Source of the DNA: Symsagittifera roscoffensis
Taxonomy: Eukaryota; Xenacoelomorpha; Acoela; Convolutidae
DNA length: 64,000 bases
Assembly (NCBI RefSeq): GCF_963678635.1
Contig: NC_087062.1
Span: 32,262,704 to 32,326,703 of the forward strand
Direction: 5' to 3'
Shown: in pieces, positions 33,640-44,959 of the stretch
Layout of the letters: each line of letters begins with the position of its first letter
Numbering within the stretch: position 1 is the stretch's first letter
Made by a program: the position numbers and the translations under genes
Notes under the pieces: model-generated
Databases searched by the model: none
What the model was told of the DNA's origin: nothing
The model's input: the letters and a program-made list of their open reading frames with translations, nothing else

Positions 33640-34230
33640 CTGTTAAAATTTAACAATGGAAAAGGAGGTATGAACAGTGAGTTAATAAAATGAGGATTGA
33701 CGATACTTTTCTATAGCTTTTAAGAAAGGAGAAGACCACCACATTCATGAGCCCGTTTTGAAAGTAACCATCTATCCTAGGTTAAATTATTCAGACAGCA
33801 AAATAATCTATCCTTGGTTAAATTATTCAGCCAAAAATTTTATCATTTGGGCGCATAATCAAGATTACACGAGTGGATCCGAAAAAAAAATACAATTAGC
33901 TTCAGTAGAGCCAATTTTCTCAAATCAAAAAGAAATATTTGGGAATTTTAATTCCACTAACTAAAAAAACTAAACAATTAAAATGATATGCGCACCAATA
34001 TAGAAGATTTCACATCACTAAGCACAGTAGGAAGCACCATCTTGGAAGGCAGTTTTGGCACAAAAGACTAAATAACTAAAGATTTATAATAGACTTCTTT
34101 ACTGATAAGCTGGCTGATATGACTATGTGACCGGCATATGATGATGAGGCGCCCGATAATGTGAGGCAATTTTTGAGGCATGGTTTGAGGCCTACTGTGT
34201 AGGCATACTGTGAGGCATAGTGTGACAGTG
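33640..34230. other. intergenic or upstream region of the Artemis-like locus
   Basis: It should hold the short first exon that encodes the start of the protein, but no clear ATG exon with a donor was found on the minus strand. Nothing else recognised. Confidence 0.3.
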
Positions 34231-34767
34231 GCATTTGCACTAAAAACAGTTTTCTAATAAACTAGTCGCAAAAGAATTTAATAATATATTTTGAGATTTG
34301 AGATTTCTGAACTTACTGACAATTGATCTGAAGTAAGTTTCAAAATAAGTGAGGGTACTGATAGTGAGGGTTGAGTTGGGCGATTGTTCTCACTACGGCG
34401 GCATTTGCACTAAACAACAGTTTTCTAATAAACTAGTCATAAAATAATTTAGCAATCACATTTTGAGATTTGAGATGTAGAAACTTACTGATAATTGATC
34501 TGAAGTAAGTTTCAAAATAAGTGAGGGTACTGATAGCGAGGGTGCTCATATCATACTGTCAGGCATTTGCATACTGTTTGCATAGTGTCGGGCGCTTGAG
34601 TTTGGCGATTGTTCTCACTACGGGGGCATTTGCACTAAAATCAGTTTTCTACTAAACTAGTCATGAAATAATTTAGCAATCACATTTTGAGATTTGAGAT
34701 TTTTAAATTTACTGATAATTGATCTGAAGTAAGTTTCAAAATAAGTGAGGGTACTGATAGTGAGGGT
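34231..34767. repeat. three direct repeats of about 142 bp
   Basis: Units at 34231-34371, 34401-34543 and 34626-34767, each from 'gcatttgcactaaa' to 'gtactgatagtgagggt'. Units 2 and 3 also share the preceding 'cgattgttctcactacgg'. The third unit abuts the acidic exon at 34770, so the duplicated block may include an exon-intron edge. Confidence 0.85.
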
Positions 34768-34769
34768 AC

Positions 34770-35066
34770 TGACATAGGGCATGTCGTCATCACTCGAGGA
34801 GACCTCCTCGACTCTACCATCCCAGACCACAGCGTGCCCGCGACCGCGATCCCGCACGTAGGAGAAAGCAAGAGCGTCCAAGGCAGTGCTCTCCTCCTCG
34901 TCACTGACCGAGAGCAGTTCAAAGTCGGAGACACTCCTCAGCTGCTCCGGTTACGACTCTGAGTCCGAGTCACGGTAGGGAACCACTATCTGAACCTATA
35001 TCTGGTCTCCTACCTCCTCATCGTCATCCTTGTCATTTGCTTCCTCGTCCGTCTCAGAAGAATTAA
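34770..35066 (-). pseudogene. exon relic of an acidic protein
   Basis: This is much more GC-rich than its surroundings and, in one minus frame, strongly acidic: SSETDEEANDKDDDEE, RDSDSES, SVSDEEESTALDALAFSY, then VRDRGRGHAVVWDGRVEEV and SSSDDDMPY. Two stops (TAG and TAA) interrupt it. The composition suggests a nuclear protein; no family recognised. It lies 0.5 kb past the stop of the KDM2-like gene, on the same strand, so it could be a separate gene or a lost 3' part. Confidence 0.4.
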
Positions 35067-35578
35067 ACAAAGGTAAAATATGATCGATATGAAGGAAGGG
35101 TTGGATGTTCTTTTGTGGTTTACATTGGGAAGATTCAAGTTAGTGGTTAAAAGTGGAAAGAAGAGCTTGTTCTCATGGCACCAGTCTTAGTTAGTTTAAC
35201 AATAAACAACGTCACAAGCAGTAGTTACCTGTGTATGAACGAGTGGAAAGGCGGCAAGTCCCGCCGACAGTAGGGGTACTTTGGTTCAGGCTCATCCTGT
35301 GTTTTTATCAGCTCAAACGCAACTTGTGTGCCACATTGCCATCTTGTGTTTTATACAGTTCCCGTTCATCATCGCAGCAGATAGGGCGAATTTCAGCAAT
35401 TCAGAAATTCTAAAAATGCTAAAACTGCTTAAAAATAGAATCATATTTCTATTCATAGAAAAAAAACTGTTTTTAAATAGTTAATTTTTAAATCTAGACC
35501 TTTTGTACATATTCCGCTCATTTTCGTTGAAAAGTTTGTACAGATTATCTATTATTCGAATGTGGTAATAAAAAGTCT

Positions 35579-37752
35579 TCAGGCCCTTTTGACTGAAATT
35601 TGGGCAGGCAATGCTCCCACTGGCAATTCTCCGCATGACTTACGATGGTGTTCGAAAAGACTGTCCATCTCTTCTTTATTCGCCAGCTTTTCCTTAGTTG
35701 TTGGCTTATAATACAAAATTATCAAAAGTTAGCACGAGAAATTAAACTGAGTTTTTGGGATCAATTGAGTATTTCAGTATATGCGATTGAACTGGGTGCA
35801 GTTTTTGGGATACGGAAGTAAAGCTTCAGTATTTGGGATGAAATTCGGCCAGAAGTACTTACAATAATTATTCTGGCAAGCTGGTTATCTAAGGCTTTGT
35901 CGTGCGCCTTCAGAATTCTCCAGACCACCTCCAGATCTTCTAACTCTTGCATCGGTATCGTGTCTCTGGTGCTATAAAATATCTTTCTTTATTTTCATTT
36001 ATTTCGACAAAATTGTATCAGTTTAATCTTTGATACTAACCACAGATGCACCATAAGCTCATTCCGAGCCAACATCGGAAAAGTAGGGTAAAAGCTGTTG
36101 AAGTGCTCTTCGTCTTTCTGCTCATGTCGAAAAGCTCTGGCAGCCGTCAGCAGTTGTCCACGATGGATGAAATTGTCACCCAGAGCCACTGACTCTGAAT
36201 GCGTTTCAACCGTGTGTCTCATGCCAGCTGGCATAACGAGAAACTGGCGCTCCGTCAGAACAACTTTCTGACACCCTCCAGCATCACAGCGAGGGTCATC
36301 CCCGGGAAACATCGGTTTCCAACCCAGAGATTGCTGCATCAGATATTTCTGGAATATCTGCTTGATGTTGACAAACGGGGCCATCAAATAAAATGTTTTG
36401 CAGCCTAAAAGAAAAAAAAACTAAATGGAACATATTTCTAGATTCATTGAAATTTTTTTTAACCTTTCACTAAAATGTACATCACAAATTTACCGGAGAA
36501 ATCCTTGTGAAGTGGTGTTATTGTAACCGCCTGCGATAACAGCAGGTAGCTTGACTCCTTCGTCGGTACTTTTGTCTTCTCCAACTTTTTTTTTATGTAT
36601 GTGTCCCAACGACACATCCTTGACTGCTTTTGGGACAGAGAATTTCGTGGCGGCCGACAAGAAAGTATCAGTATCAATGACGTTCCAGAACATTGGCAGC
36701 ATTGATCGGAACAAAGTTTGAACATCAGCTGGCTCAATTGAATATATATCTTCCCAGGATGGGACACAAATGTGAGGTTAAACTTATTTGAAAACTGGAG
36801 TCTTATTAGGAGTCTAATTAGTTTACAAACTGATTATTTTTTCCTTCAAGCTAGACTTGTACCGTCTAATTCTGAGTTCCTAGGGGTGTTCCTTCAAAAT
36901 TTCGTCAATTAAATTGTCCCCATACATTCGGCTGTCAAACTGGCAACTATCCGCAGGCCCTGATAGTTGGCTTTTGAACCCCTTGATGGATTTAGCCGAT
37001 GGAACTAACAAAGCTCCTTGTTGGCCAATAAACCAGTCTGACTGGATCCAGTTGACAAGATCAACCGCGCAGGCACGCACTGTATTAGACTTCAGGCAGG
37101 CATGATCTAACAAAAAACCTGAAAAACATGATCGAAATTTAATTATAACGACTTTGAGCTAGTTTTAGGTTCAAATGCTTACTTGCGAAAGTCGCTCTCT
37201 TAGTTCGCCATTGTCAATTGGAAATAACAGATCAATATGACTGGTACTCGTGCTCCAAGAGCTGCCTGAAACCACGGCAAAACTCTGCGGTTTTTCCCCA
37301 AGAGCTTTTGGTTTCTGTATCTGCACCAGAAGAGGTCGTTGATCTGTCCTCAGATCTGCGTCAACCAGACTATGAAGTGGCGAAATGGAACCTGTTAGAG
37401 GAAAGGGCGAAACAAACTCTGGTACGGGAGGAAGTGTATCTGGCCTCAGATATGGTCCGTTCGGTATCGCGGGAAGTGGTATCATCCTTATTGGCGCAGC
37501 TGGCGCACCGGTTGGCAACTGGCCGGTGACTTCCGAGCTATGTTCATCGATAGTACTTCTTACTTCGTTGCCAACAGTACCTGGAGCAGTGCCCTTGGAG
37601 ATTTCGCCGTCATTCAGTGAATTAGAGGGCTAAAACATTAATGTTGATTTAAATGCAGTCTAGTGGATGGACAATTATATCGCAAATAAATACGGTGTTT
37701 TGTTACATACAATTGAAACGTTCAAAACGGGTTCCTCATCCTCCGGCTCCAT
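35579..37752 (-). CDS. KDM2-like JmjC histone demethylase, multi-exon, frame-broken
   Basis: JmjC enzymes oxidise methyl-lysine on histones using Fe(II) and 2-oxoglutarate. Exons on the minus strand: 37711-37752 (ATG, MEPEDEEPVLNVSI), 37183-37629 (Pro-rich), about 36863-37118, 36464-36749, 36041-36404, 35863-35971 and 35579-35704 (stop TGA). JmjC motifs: NVIDTDTFLS; LHKDFSGKFVMYILVKG (the HxD iron ligands); CKTFYLMAPF; and AGMRHTVET (the distal His), then DNFIHRG and FYPTFPML. These align in order with KDM2/KDM7 family text, and all three iron ligands are present. Strong splice sites: gtatgt at 37709, gtaagc at 37181, gttagt at 36039 and gtaagt at 35861, with matching phases for the last three introns and the first. 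Three one-base discrepancies remain: T6 at 37112-37117, CCCC near 36883-36886 and TT near 36606-36610. F-box and CXXC domains of true KDM2 are not seen. Confidence 0.75.
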
Positions 37753-38033
37753 TTTGCACAAAATCGTCGCCAATTGTTCCTACTTGTACCAGCTCGTCGC
37801 ATCTAGCTCTCTTGGTTCCTGCTTGCATCAGGAAGTCGTCACATCATGCCAATTTCTGCACGGCTCATGTTTGTTCCAGGAGGTCGTCTTGCTCGTCGTC
37901 TTGATGGTCTTGGTCGTCTTTCTGCTGGTTCCCAACGCATTTTCTACGGTAGTCCGTCTCGTCTTCTTGCTCATCGTCGTTGTCGTGATGCAGTCTAGTT
38001 GCGCAGACGAGGGATGAATTATTTGGCTTAGTG
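37753..38033 (-). other. probable upstream exon of the KDM2-like gene
   Basis: A good acceptor (attcaaactgttttag) ends at 38034. The following sequence reads, in one frame, as an acidic stretch (HHDNDDEQEDETDYRR, QKDDQDHQDDEQDDLLEQ). In another frame it is Thr/Lys-rich and leads directly into the MEPEDEEP exon, but with two stops. I cannot decide the frame, so the start of the KDM2-like gene could be here, further upstream or at 37752. Confidence 0.4.
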
Positions 38034-38118
38034 CTAAAACAGTTTGAATATGAAATCAAAAAACATATAGACCGATGGGTTGTCGTATCTTATTTCAAAA
38101 GCACACATCTTTGCTCAC

Positions 38119-38400
38119 TCTGATCATCGACGATTTCATCCTCGCAGATCAAATTTGCCTTCATCTGCTTCGCTCTGAATGGTAATTGGCACCCCTCATA
38201 AGTGTCCCGCACAAAGTTATAACTTTTCCTAGAGGGAGAGAGCAGCTTTCGTTTGAGCCCAGAACTTCGATTGGCTCTTATCCTCTCCCAGCATCCAGGC
38301 GACAACACATGCTCTGCAGTTCTGTAGCAGTTGATGAAGCCCTCCGTGCCACAAAACATGCAAGTCAGTTTTTTTCAGTTTCGCATTCCTCTTCTCGCAT
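38119..38400 (-). CDS. exon with CxxC motif, possible first exon of the KDM2-like gene
   Basis: From the ATG at 38398-38400 the frame reads MREEECETEK, then meets a TGA after an A7 run. With the neighbouring frame it continues LTCMFCGTEGFINCY, RTAEHVLSPGCWERIRAN, KRKLLSPSRKSYNFVRDTYE and EDEIVDD (ORF from 38359 down). A strong donor (A|gtgagc) lies at 38113-38118; if unused the ORF ends at 38090. The spaced cysteines suggest a small zinc-binding module, but no family is recognised. An 85-nt intron would join it to the exon at 38033. Confidence 0.5.
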
Positions 38401-38519
38401 CGCTTTTAAGCAAAAATGTTGCTTTTTTGCAAAAATTGTAGGTCGCACTCTGGAAACGAAAAGAAAAACAAAATCAGTCATGGATTAAAATTTAGACAGT
38501 AACCTTTTTTTTCAAATTA

Positions 38520-39260
38520 TCAATTTTGTTACAAAAACTGGTATGCGGACTATAATTAAGGTATAGCATCGTTAGCCCTCATTACAAGAGCAAAGCCCTC
38601 CTTACAATTTAAAATTGATTTATATGTGAGGTGGGGGAAAAGGAAAAAGAGCCAATAAACTTTAGTGGAATCAGCGAAATCTTAAGCACTATTTTTATTA
38701 CATTATACATTTAAAAAAAACGTCATCAAGGCCACAATAATCGTGATGCACGTTTACTTCGCTGTTTTATAAAAAAAAATGTTGCAGAGACGCGGATTTG
38801 ATCCAGTGACCTCTGGTTTTGTAGCCATACTCTTTAACTCTAGGCTATCAGACCCGTTAGTTTTCATAGATAAACTGAAAGCTAAGCACAGTCGTTCTTT
38901 GCAAATAATCAGTTACAAGAGGTTATCTGAGATGCAACACATTTTTATTACCCTTGAAATCGTTTATTACCCATTTTATGAAAAAAATGACACTTGAAGA
39001 AAAACGTTAAGTATGATGATAAACTTACTTGTGCACTCCACTCCCCCCCCCCTTAATATTCCCCCACGAATTTTGTACCTTGTTAACTACTACCCATTGC
39101 AATAGGGGGAAATAGTTAACAAGATCCTCGGTTATTATCCCCCTAAATCGATCGAGGAAATTGTACGGTTGATGTATTGGTTATTGCAAGTATTTGGGAT
39201 TGTCGGTATTTGGGATTTTGCAGAACTAGAACAAACTATTTCATTTTTTGAGTTGGGCAA
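38520..39260. other. no gene seen; AT-rich intergenic sequence
   Basis: Apart from the tRNA-like piece listed separately, nothing is recognised here. There is a C-run near 39042-39052. Confidence 0.4.
38782..38852 (-). other. tRNA-like sequence, decayed
   Basis: On the minus strand it contains a TAGCCTAGAGTTAAAG-type A box and a GGATCAAATCC B box at tRNA spacing, followed by a run of T. The acceptor and anticodon stems do not pair well. Probably a tRNA pseudogene or a SINE head. Confidence 0.3.
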
Positions 39261-39265
39261 GAGAC

Positions 39266-39510
39266 TGCGCGGCGCCATTACACATTCCTCTCCGTCAAGA
39301 TTTGAGATTTTCAGTATTTGGGATAGAGTGCACGGCGCCAATACACATTCCTCTCCGGCAAGGTTTGAGATTTTTCGACTACTTCAGTAATTGGGATGAG
39401 AAATAGACTGAACGGCGCCATTAACTCCTGTCAGTTTTGAGATTTTGCAAAACTGAACAGACTTTTTCCTCAATGGGGGCGGGTGAAAAAAATCAAACGG
39501 CGCCAGTACA
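39266..39510. repeat. ggcgcc-containing imperfect tandem repeat
   Basis: Four loosely repeated units, each with 'cggcgcca' followed by 'ttacacattcctctccg'-type text and 'tttgagatttt'. Unit length is irregular, about 60-90 bp. Confidence 0.65.
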
Positions 39511-40240
39511 CATCCAATTCAGAAACGATGATATAATTAGTAATTTGCTTACTGGAAAAAATATTTTAGAGGGTGAAACATTTTTTACAACTTTTTTCAA
39601 GAAAGCAAAAAGTTGGGCCATATAACAGGAAAAAAAGGTATAAACTAGCGTATAATTACAAAGTTTAGATAATGAAATCTGAAATCTAAACTGGAGAGTT
39701 CAAGAATTATTGATCTCCTCCGATTACCATAACCATTTGAGGAGCGTATGACAATCACGGATTATGAAATATGAAACACAGAACTTGAAAATACAATTGA
39801 TAGAACTCAAAAAACAATTAATGACTCTTTTAGTTGACGGCCTAAAAAGTATCGAAACAATTGTGACGCTATGAAGCTTAACCCAAGTTTTGCCAAGCCG
39901 GTTAGGCCAAGTTAAAAATCACACCAGAATCCCCAATTAGTTTTCCAATTAGGCAAATTGTTAACTCCACGGATGTGGATAACTTAAATAACACCCTCTA
40001 TTCATTCATCAGTACATCTCTTTCAAATTCAGTTTGAAAACCTTCTAAATTCATTGATTACTGCATCTTTTTCGAATTCAGTTTCCGATAAACAATTCCG
40101 AAAATCAAAACCGACACTAAAATTGATATAAACCGATACGACTCGACTTACCAACAAACAAACCGACATACGAATCGACCGACAAATAACCGACACACGA
40201 GTCGGGACGCACAAACCGACGCGTACGAAACGACATACAA

Positions 40241-42511
40241 ATGAAAGACTCGCCCGATACGACAAACGACTCTTCGATGACCGAGAAAAGCATGGAGCAA
40301 CAATTGTGGAATCGCTATTCGATAGCATCGGATAATGATCGAAAATTTGTAGACGCCAAAATTCTTGACGAAATAGCAGAAAAAGGATTGGCAAACAAAT
40401 ATCGAACAGTGCAAAGACCAGTTTCAGACACCAATCGATCTCGGCTTGAAATTACAGGCTTCAAATCATTCATTCCTTCTCCTAGACACATTCGTCGAGC
40501 AACCGCCGGAATAGTGGTTCAATTTACAAACTTCTGTAAGCCCGAGAAGGACTTTCTTGCGTCAAAGCAGTTGCGTTTCTTTCACTGAAAATCATGGAGC
40601 TTCAAGGATTACGTTTGGACATCCGGGAAGACAGCTGTGAGATTGGTGGTGTGGAGGTTACCAGGCTCGCGTTTAGGCTCCTCGATGTCGACATTAGTGT
40701 ACGGTCGACTCTCAGCGTTTTCTGTTTGGCTGAAAAGTCAATTTTGTTTTTGATACTTTATATTTTATTTACTTTTGAGAAAAACTCTCAAGATTATTAG
40801 TCTCGGCATTGCTTATGTTATATATAGTCAATATGGTTTTTTTTGCTCATTATCTTCTTAATTAGGCACTTTGCCTCCACGCAGTACTGTGTTTCTTCCA
40901 AAAAATAATATTTGTCAAACGGAGCAGGGAGCAAAATATTTCTGCATACAGACAAAAGCCATTGCGGAATTTAAGAACAAATAGTTAATCATTGTAAATA
41001 ACACCCACAACCAAGTGCTAAGGCACTGAGAACTCAAGTTTATGAATGTAATCCTTTGATTAATTTTATCAGCATTTGGAATTGTCTTATCTTTTGGAGT
41101 CAGGTAGAAATTTAACAACGAAATTCATATCTGCTCAAACTCAAATCGGATCTGCATGTCCATGCCTGCAAAACTGGATATGTTGTTTTTCCTTAACTAA
41201 TCGATAAAAGTTTCAGCGTACCGTGGAAAAGACAGCATATACGATATGGAGCAGCACGCTGGTCCCACTACAGCAGGCGACCAAGAACCAAATGAAGCCA
41301 AACAAAATCCCTAAGACAGTTAGGAGCAAAGCTGATCTATAAGGGCAATTCACCGTTTTTGTTGCGGCTGGTTATTGGTGTCTCTAATGAGCAGTAATCT
41401 GATACAGTCTCGTGGCTTCCACTGTATGTGTCAAATGACACTACAAACTTCCGTCCACTAACTTGCGAGCCAGAGACTGGTAAGAGAACTGAACTCAATG
41501 TGCCATTTCGAAAAGAGTTACCCAAGACGTCACTGGTCAGCATCGAAGACATTCGATCCGTTTGTCCAGGGGCCACCCACATGATCACACGATCACCACC
41601 AAAGATGCCAGTGAACTTTTGAGAAAGAACTTGAAGGAATGCACGAAATTACTGAGAGCCAGAGGTGATTTTAACGCTTCAGAGTACGAAAAGTGGGCTG
41701 AAATCTACCAACAAGTTTCGGTGCTTATCTTTGGCGAACAAGCATTGACCCCCTACAAACTAAAATTACTCATAATGCCACATCTCGTGGTAGAATTTTA
41801 TACGAAGTCCCTGGGAACATTTGTGCGAATCTCTCGAAAAATCCAACCACCATGTGAACAAGGATTTCCAAAGTAGGACAATGCGAAGCGGAGGAAGATT
41901 GCATAACCGAGGCCCATTGTTCCTCGAAATGCAATTTTTTTTCATTCTGCAAGTTCATCAAATCTGGCAAGTGCACACGTAGTTTTCTAAACCATTCGGG
42001 AGACGTCTTGGGAGAAACCAATCCTATCCCGTCGTATTTACAAATATGTCAAAGAAGTCTAGGATGTCCGAAAGTTACCGTCGGTGAAAAGCGTCCATCC
42101 AGTCTGCTGCTTTCTGGTTCGCGATTTGATGTGTTGGGTACTTTCGGATGTACAGCGGCAGCAGTTGCGGGAAAGAATGCAAAACGGAATCTATCACCAC
42201 AAGCTATGGAGGAAAAATGAATCCTTGGTTTAGGAGGTACCGTCCCAACCACAAACAATGCTCAAACCATTCTTCGGGGACATTCCAAGACACCTAACTG
42301 CTTCGTTCTGCTGAAAGATGACAAAGATTTGGTCAAAGGAACGATGACTGTAGACAAACGGTTGCAAAACAGAGTAGCTGGAAACGATTCAACAACTGAT
42401 TTGGTATCTATTGATAATGGGCAAAAACCAAACAAAAAAGCTGGCAAAAAAAACTGTCACCTGCAGCTTTCCAGTGCCGTAAATTTGCGAGTAGTGATTT
42501 CATGTTTTTGA
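40241..42511 (+). CDS. uncharacterised coding region, multi-exon, broken frames
   Basis: Several plus-strand open blocks follow one another: 40241-40534 (MKDSPDTTNDSS..., acidic and basic mix, then donor gtaagc), 40594-40800, 41219-41310 (after acceptor gtttcag; YRGKDSIYDMEQHAG), 41344-41590 (SDTVSWLPLY, ELPKTSLVSIEDIRS), 41590-41815 (DASELLRKNLKECTKLL, YEKWAEIYQQVSVLIFGEQA, LTPYKLKLLIMPHL), 41815-41930 (WEHLCESLEKSNHHVNKDFQ, SRTMRSGGRLHNRG) and 41945-42511 (FCKFIKSGKCTRSFLNHSGD, LSPQAMEEK, stop, ILGLGGTVPTTNNAQTIL). Blocks change frame near CCC (41812) and T8 (41927-41935) runs and once by a TGA at 42218-42220. The middle resembles uncharacterised invertebrate proteins, perhaps transposon-related, but I cannot name a family. 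Confidence 0.45.
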
Positions 42512-42594
42512 AGCTAGAATACATAATTGACTCTCTTTACTCTGATTCAGTTATTGATCGGACATCTTACCAAATACATCCGGGGAGTAATTTT

Positions 42595-42843
42595 TCAGCT
42601 GTTTACGTCAATTACAAGCGGCCATTTTGATGGAGCAATGTCAAACTGGCAGTGAAAGTAAGATTTCTGCAATCGTGGCTTTAAGAAATGATAGACCTGA
42701 AAAATCGCCGCAGATTCCAAATACTGAACCCCAAGAACCCCCTTCTTGTAGCTGAACAAAATCAGCTCACATAGTGTGAAGGAACGGGAGAGCTGAGCTA
42801 CCTTGAAAGAATTAATTAGCTTGACGGAGGATACTGACCTCAC
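42595..42843 (-). CDS. second exon(s) of a possible secreted or membrane protein
   Basis: After a possible acceptor (ctttcaag) the frame reads VAQLSRSFTLCELILFSYKK, GVLGVQYLESAAIFQ and later KSYFHCQFDIAPSKWPLVID before a donor-like gtaaac. A 30-nt piece (VYHFLKPRLQ) between FQ and KS has GT..AG ends but is too short for an intron and is in frame. It lies just downstream of the signal-peptide exon on the same strand. No family recognised. Confidence 0.35.
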   Translation of the reverse strand: MRSVSSVKLINSFKVAQLSRSFTLCELILFSYKKGVLGVQYLESAAIFQVYHFLKPRLQKSYFHCQFDIAPSKWPLVIDVNS

Positions 42844-43058
42844 AACAGCACAACAAAACGAGAGATCAGTTTCGACGAGTCCAGTGTTAAACCGACGCTC
42901 AAGTAACCCACGCTAGTGTTATGCCCTACGTATCCCGTCAGGCGCCAATAACACTCGACGAGGGACGAGACGAAAACATTATTAGCCGAAACAAACAGAA
43001 CACGGGTTGACGAGGCTACCACCACCAACAACAACCATAGGCATCGTATACGAGCCAT
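42842..43058 (-). CDS. possible first exon with signal peptide
   Basis: Starts MARIRCLWLLLVVVASSTRV: a basic N-region, a Leu/Val core of about 10 residues and small residues, a good signal peptide by eye. It continues VFVSSLVECYWRLTGYVG and HNTSVGYLSVGLTLDSSKLI. A TGA is reached just before an AG|gtcagt donor, so the frame is off by a base or the donor is not used. The region is less AT-rich than its flanks. Convergent with the 40.2-42.5 kb gene. Confidence 0.35.
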
Positions 43059-43589
43059 ATTCTTCGGCTAGTCTTTATAATTAACATTAAAGGATCTTGT
43101 TAACTATTTACCCTCTTTTGCAATAAGGATACAACAAAATTGTATTTCTGAGTATCAAATCATTGCGAAAAATAAAGGTATAGAATCGTTACAGATACCA
43201 GAGGGGGATAATAGTTTAAAAAAGATACACAATTATACAAGTGAAATTTTTTTCGGTGTAAAAGTATGATAGTTGGGTCCTTAAAAATCAAAATCATTAC
43301 GAAGCCAATCTGTGCAGTTTGTTAGCTGTAAGCGGATTCCGCATACAAGAACGAGTTTTATAATTTATTGGCCAATTATGCAAAAACGCTGATTAAAGTT
43401 TATTTGCTGTACTTGTTTTTGCGAGAACCCTTTCGTGGACCTTAGTATCGTACTTGTACCAACTTCAGGCGACAATGAATTTGAGTGGCTCCCAGATGAT
43501 ACACTCAGGATAATGCCGGTTAATTCTCGCCCCTGGAAAAGGTGAGAGGGACCTAAGTAGCTGTTTTTTATGATCTCACGTAATATTTA

Positions 43590-43835
43590 CTAATAAATTA
43601 ATATATTAGAGTGCAACAGTTTGTTTTCATTGATTCCACAAACTGTTGGCAGATTCCGCAGCTTGTAAGTGAGATATCCAGCAATAATCAGCGTGAATAA
43701 AAGCTAGCTAGAAAAACCAATGCGGAAATTACAAACAAGTACTTAACCACTGTCTGTGGAATCCACGAAGAAATCTTAAATCATTACTAAAATTAATTCC
43801 TGGATATAACCTTTTAGAAATTAAACATAAATTTG
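43590..43835. repeat. diverged direct repeat, outer pair copy 1
   Basis: Matches 45598-45845 in the same orientation, from 'tactaataaattaatatatt' through 'gattccacaaactgtt' to 'aattcctggatat'. Together with the inner pair (43960-44370 and 44960-45335) it brackets an RNase H fragment. Confidence 0.75.
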
Positions 43836-43959
43836 AAGAATTGATTGAAACGGCCATTTTATTTGTGAATCTGTAATTTGATCACCCTGCAGCATTGATC
43901 TATTATTATATAGCTAGAACAACGAAAGCGGAATTTAAGAACAAATACTTAACCATTGT

Positions 43960-44370
43960 CTGTGCAAGACTTTGTAGCCGTTTCAAAAACAGTCACACCC
44001 GCAGTTTAAATCAACCAAATTAAACTGTCAACCCAAAAATTTCGATTTGTTAAAATGCTTAATAAATTAACAAAGTGCCAAAAAGGAGACCAAAGGGACA
44101 AAAAACATTAACAATGTTGTTGATTTTGGTTCAACTCGGCTAAACTAAAACCTATGTACTAGCTGTTATTGTAAGAACTGATTCCATTTTCATTATAGGA
44201 TGGGTTATTGACAACAAAATGTTGTTTTAATTTTAAAAATATGGCATAACCCAAAATGTTTTCGTGAACGCCCTAGAATGTCAAATCGAATTAATTCGTA
44301 GCAGCCTTAATTTCAAATTTGAAGCTATTAAATTAAGGTTTAATGTGAAATTTTCATAAAGGGATCAAAT
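43960..44370. repeat. diverged direct repeat, inner pair copy 1
   Basis: About 80% alike, by eye, to 44960-45335. Shared text includes 'gttgattttggttcaactcgg' shortened forms, 'tagctgttattgt' and 'attcgtgaacgccct'-type sequence. Possibly LTR-like, but the TG..CA ends were not found. Confidence 0.65.
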
Positions 44371-44597
44371 AAAAAACTAGCCTCTGTCGAAGTTTAATGT
44401 CAGCTTGCACAGTTGTCCTCTATGGAAGTTGCGTCATTTAACATCGTTGTAGATTCAACCTCGTGGGATTGGAGCAAATTTGAGCAAACTACCAGAACTG
44501 TCATTTGCTAACCAAGAGATTAATTTAGACTTTGCCTGCCCTTTGGACGCTTTCTGGGGGACCTTCTGATCTCTAATGATAATCGTTTAGATCAAGA

Positions 44598-44740
44598 ATG
44601 TCAATTATATCAGACGGCCGAGCAAAAGCTGGGAGCCACACGATGGAGCAGAGGACCCGTTGGGTAAACAGATTGTTACCTTTTAAATTTGAAATTTCCC
44701 ACATCCCAGGAAAAGATATGGGTTTTACTGATCCAGATTT
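44598..44740 (+). pseudogene. RNase H C-terminal fragment of a Ty3-type element
   Basis: Reads RTRWVNRLLPFKFEISHIPG then KDMGFTD, the end of the RNase H domain in Ty3-type Pol ('R..RW...LLPFxFxIxHIPGKDNxxAD'). This fragment is on the plus strand and does not belong to the minus-strand element at 2-14 kb. The rest of the ORF (to 44858) is Phe-rich noise from a short tandem repeat ('accattctttttttcatt' types). Confidence 0.7.
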
Positions 44741-44959
44741 TCACCATTCTAGACTATTACCATTCTTTTTTCATTTTATAGGATTCATTTTTTATTTCAT
44801 AAATTACCATTCTTTTCTTCATTCTACAGGATCCATTTTTTTAACCAACCTTCTTTAATGAGAATCTTTTAGAGTTTAGACTTTTGATTGAAAACGGCCA
44901 TTTCGATTTTTAAATTTAGTTTTCTTGTGTCAGAATTAATTTTCGACATATCACAGCAA

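Noticed and set aside
37218-37529. 103-codon plus-strand ORF (and overlapping 37385-37633, 37653-38017)
   Set aside because: These lie opposite minus-strand exons of the KDM2-like gene whose splice sites and phases fit; the plus frames are shadows.
40029-40414. Minus ORFs of 121 and 88 codons
   Set aside because: Cys/Val/Arg-rich antisense reading of a short-period repeat and of the better plus frame at 40241.
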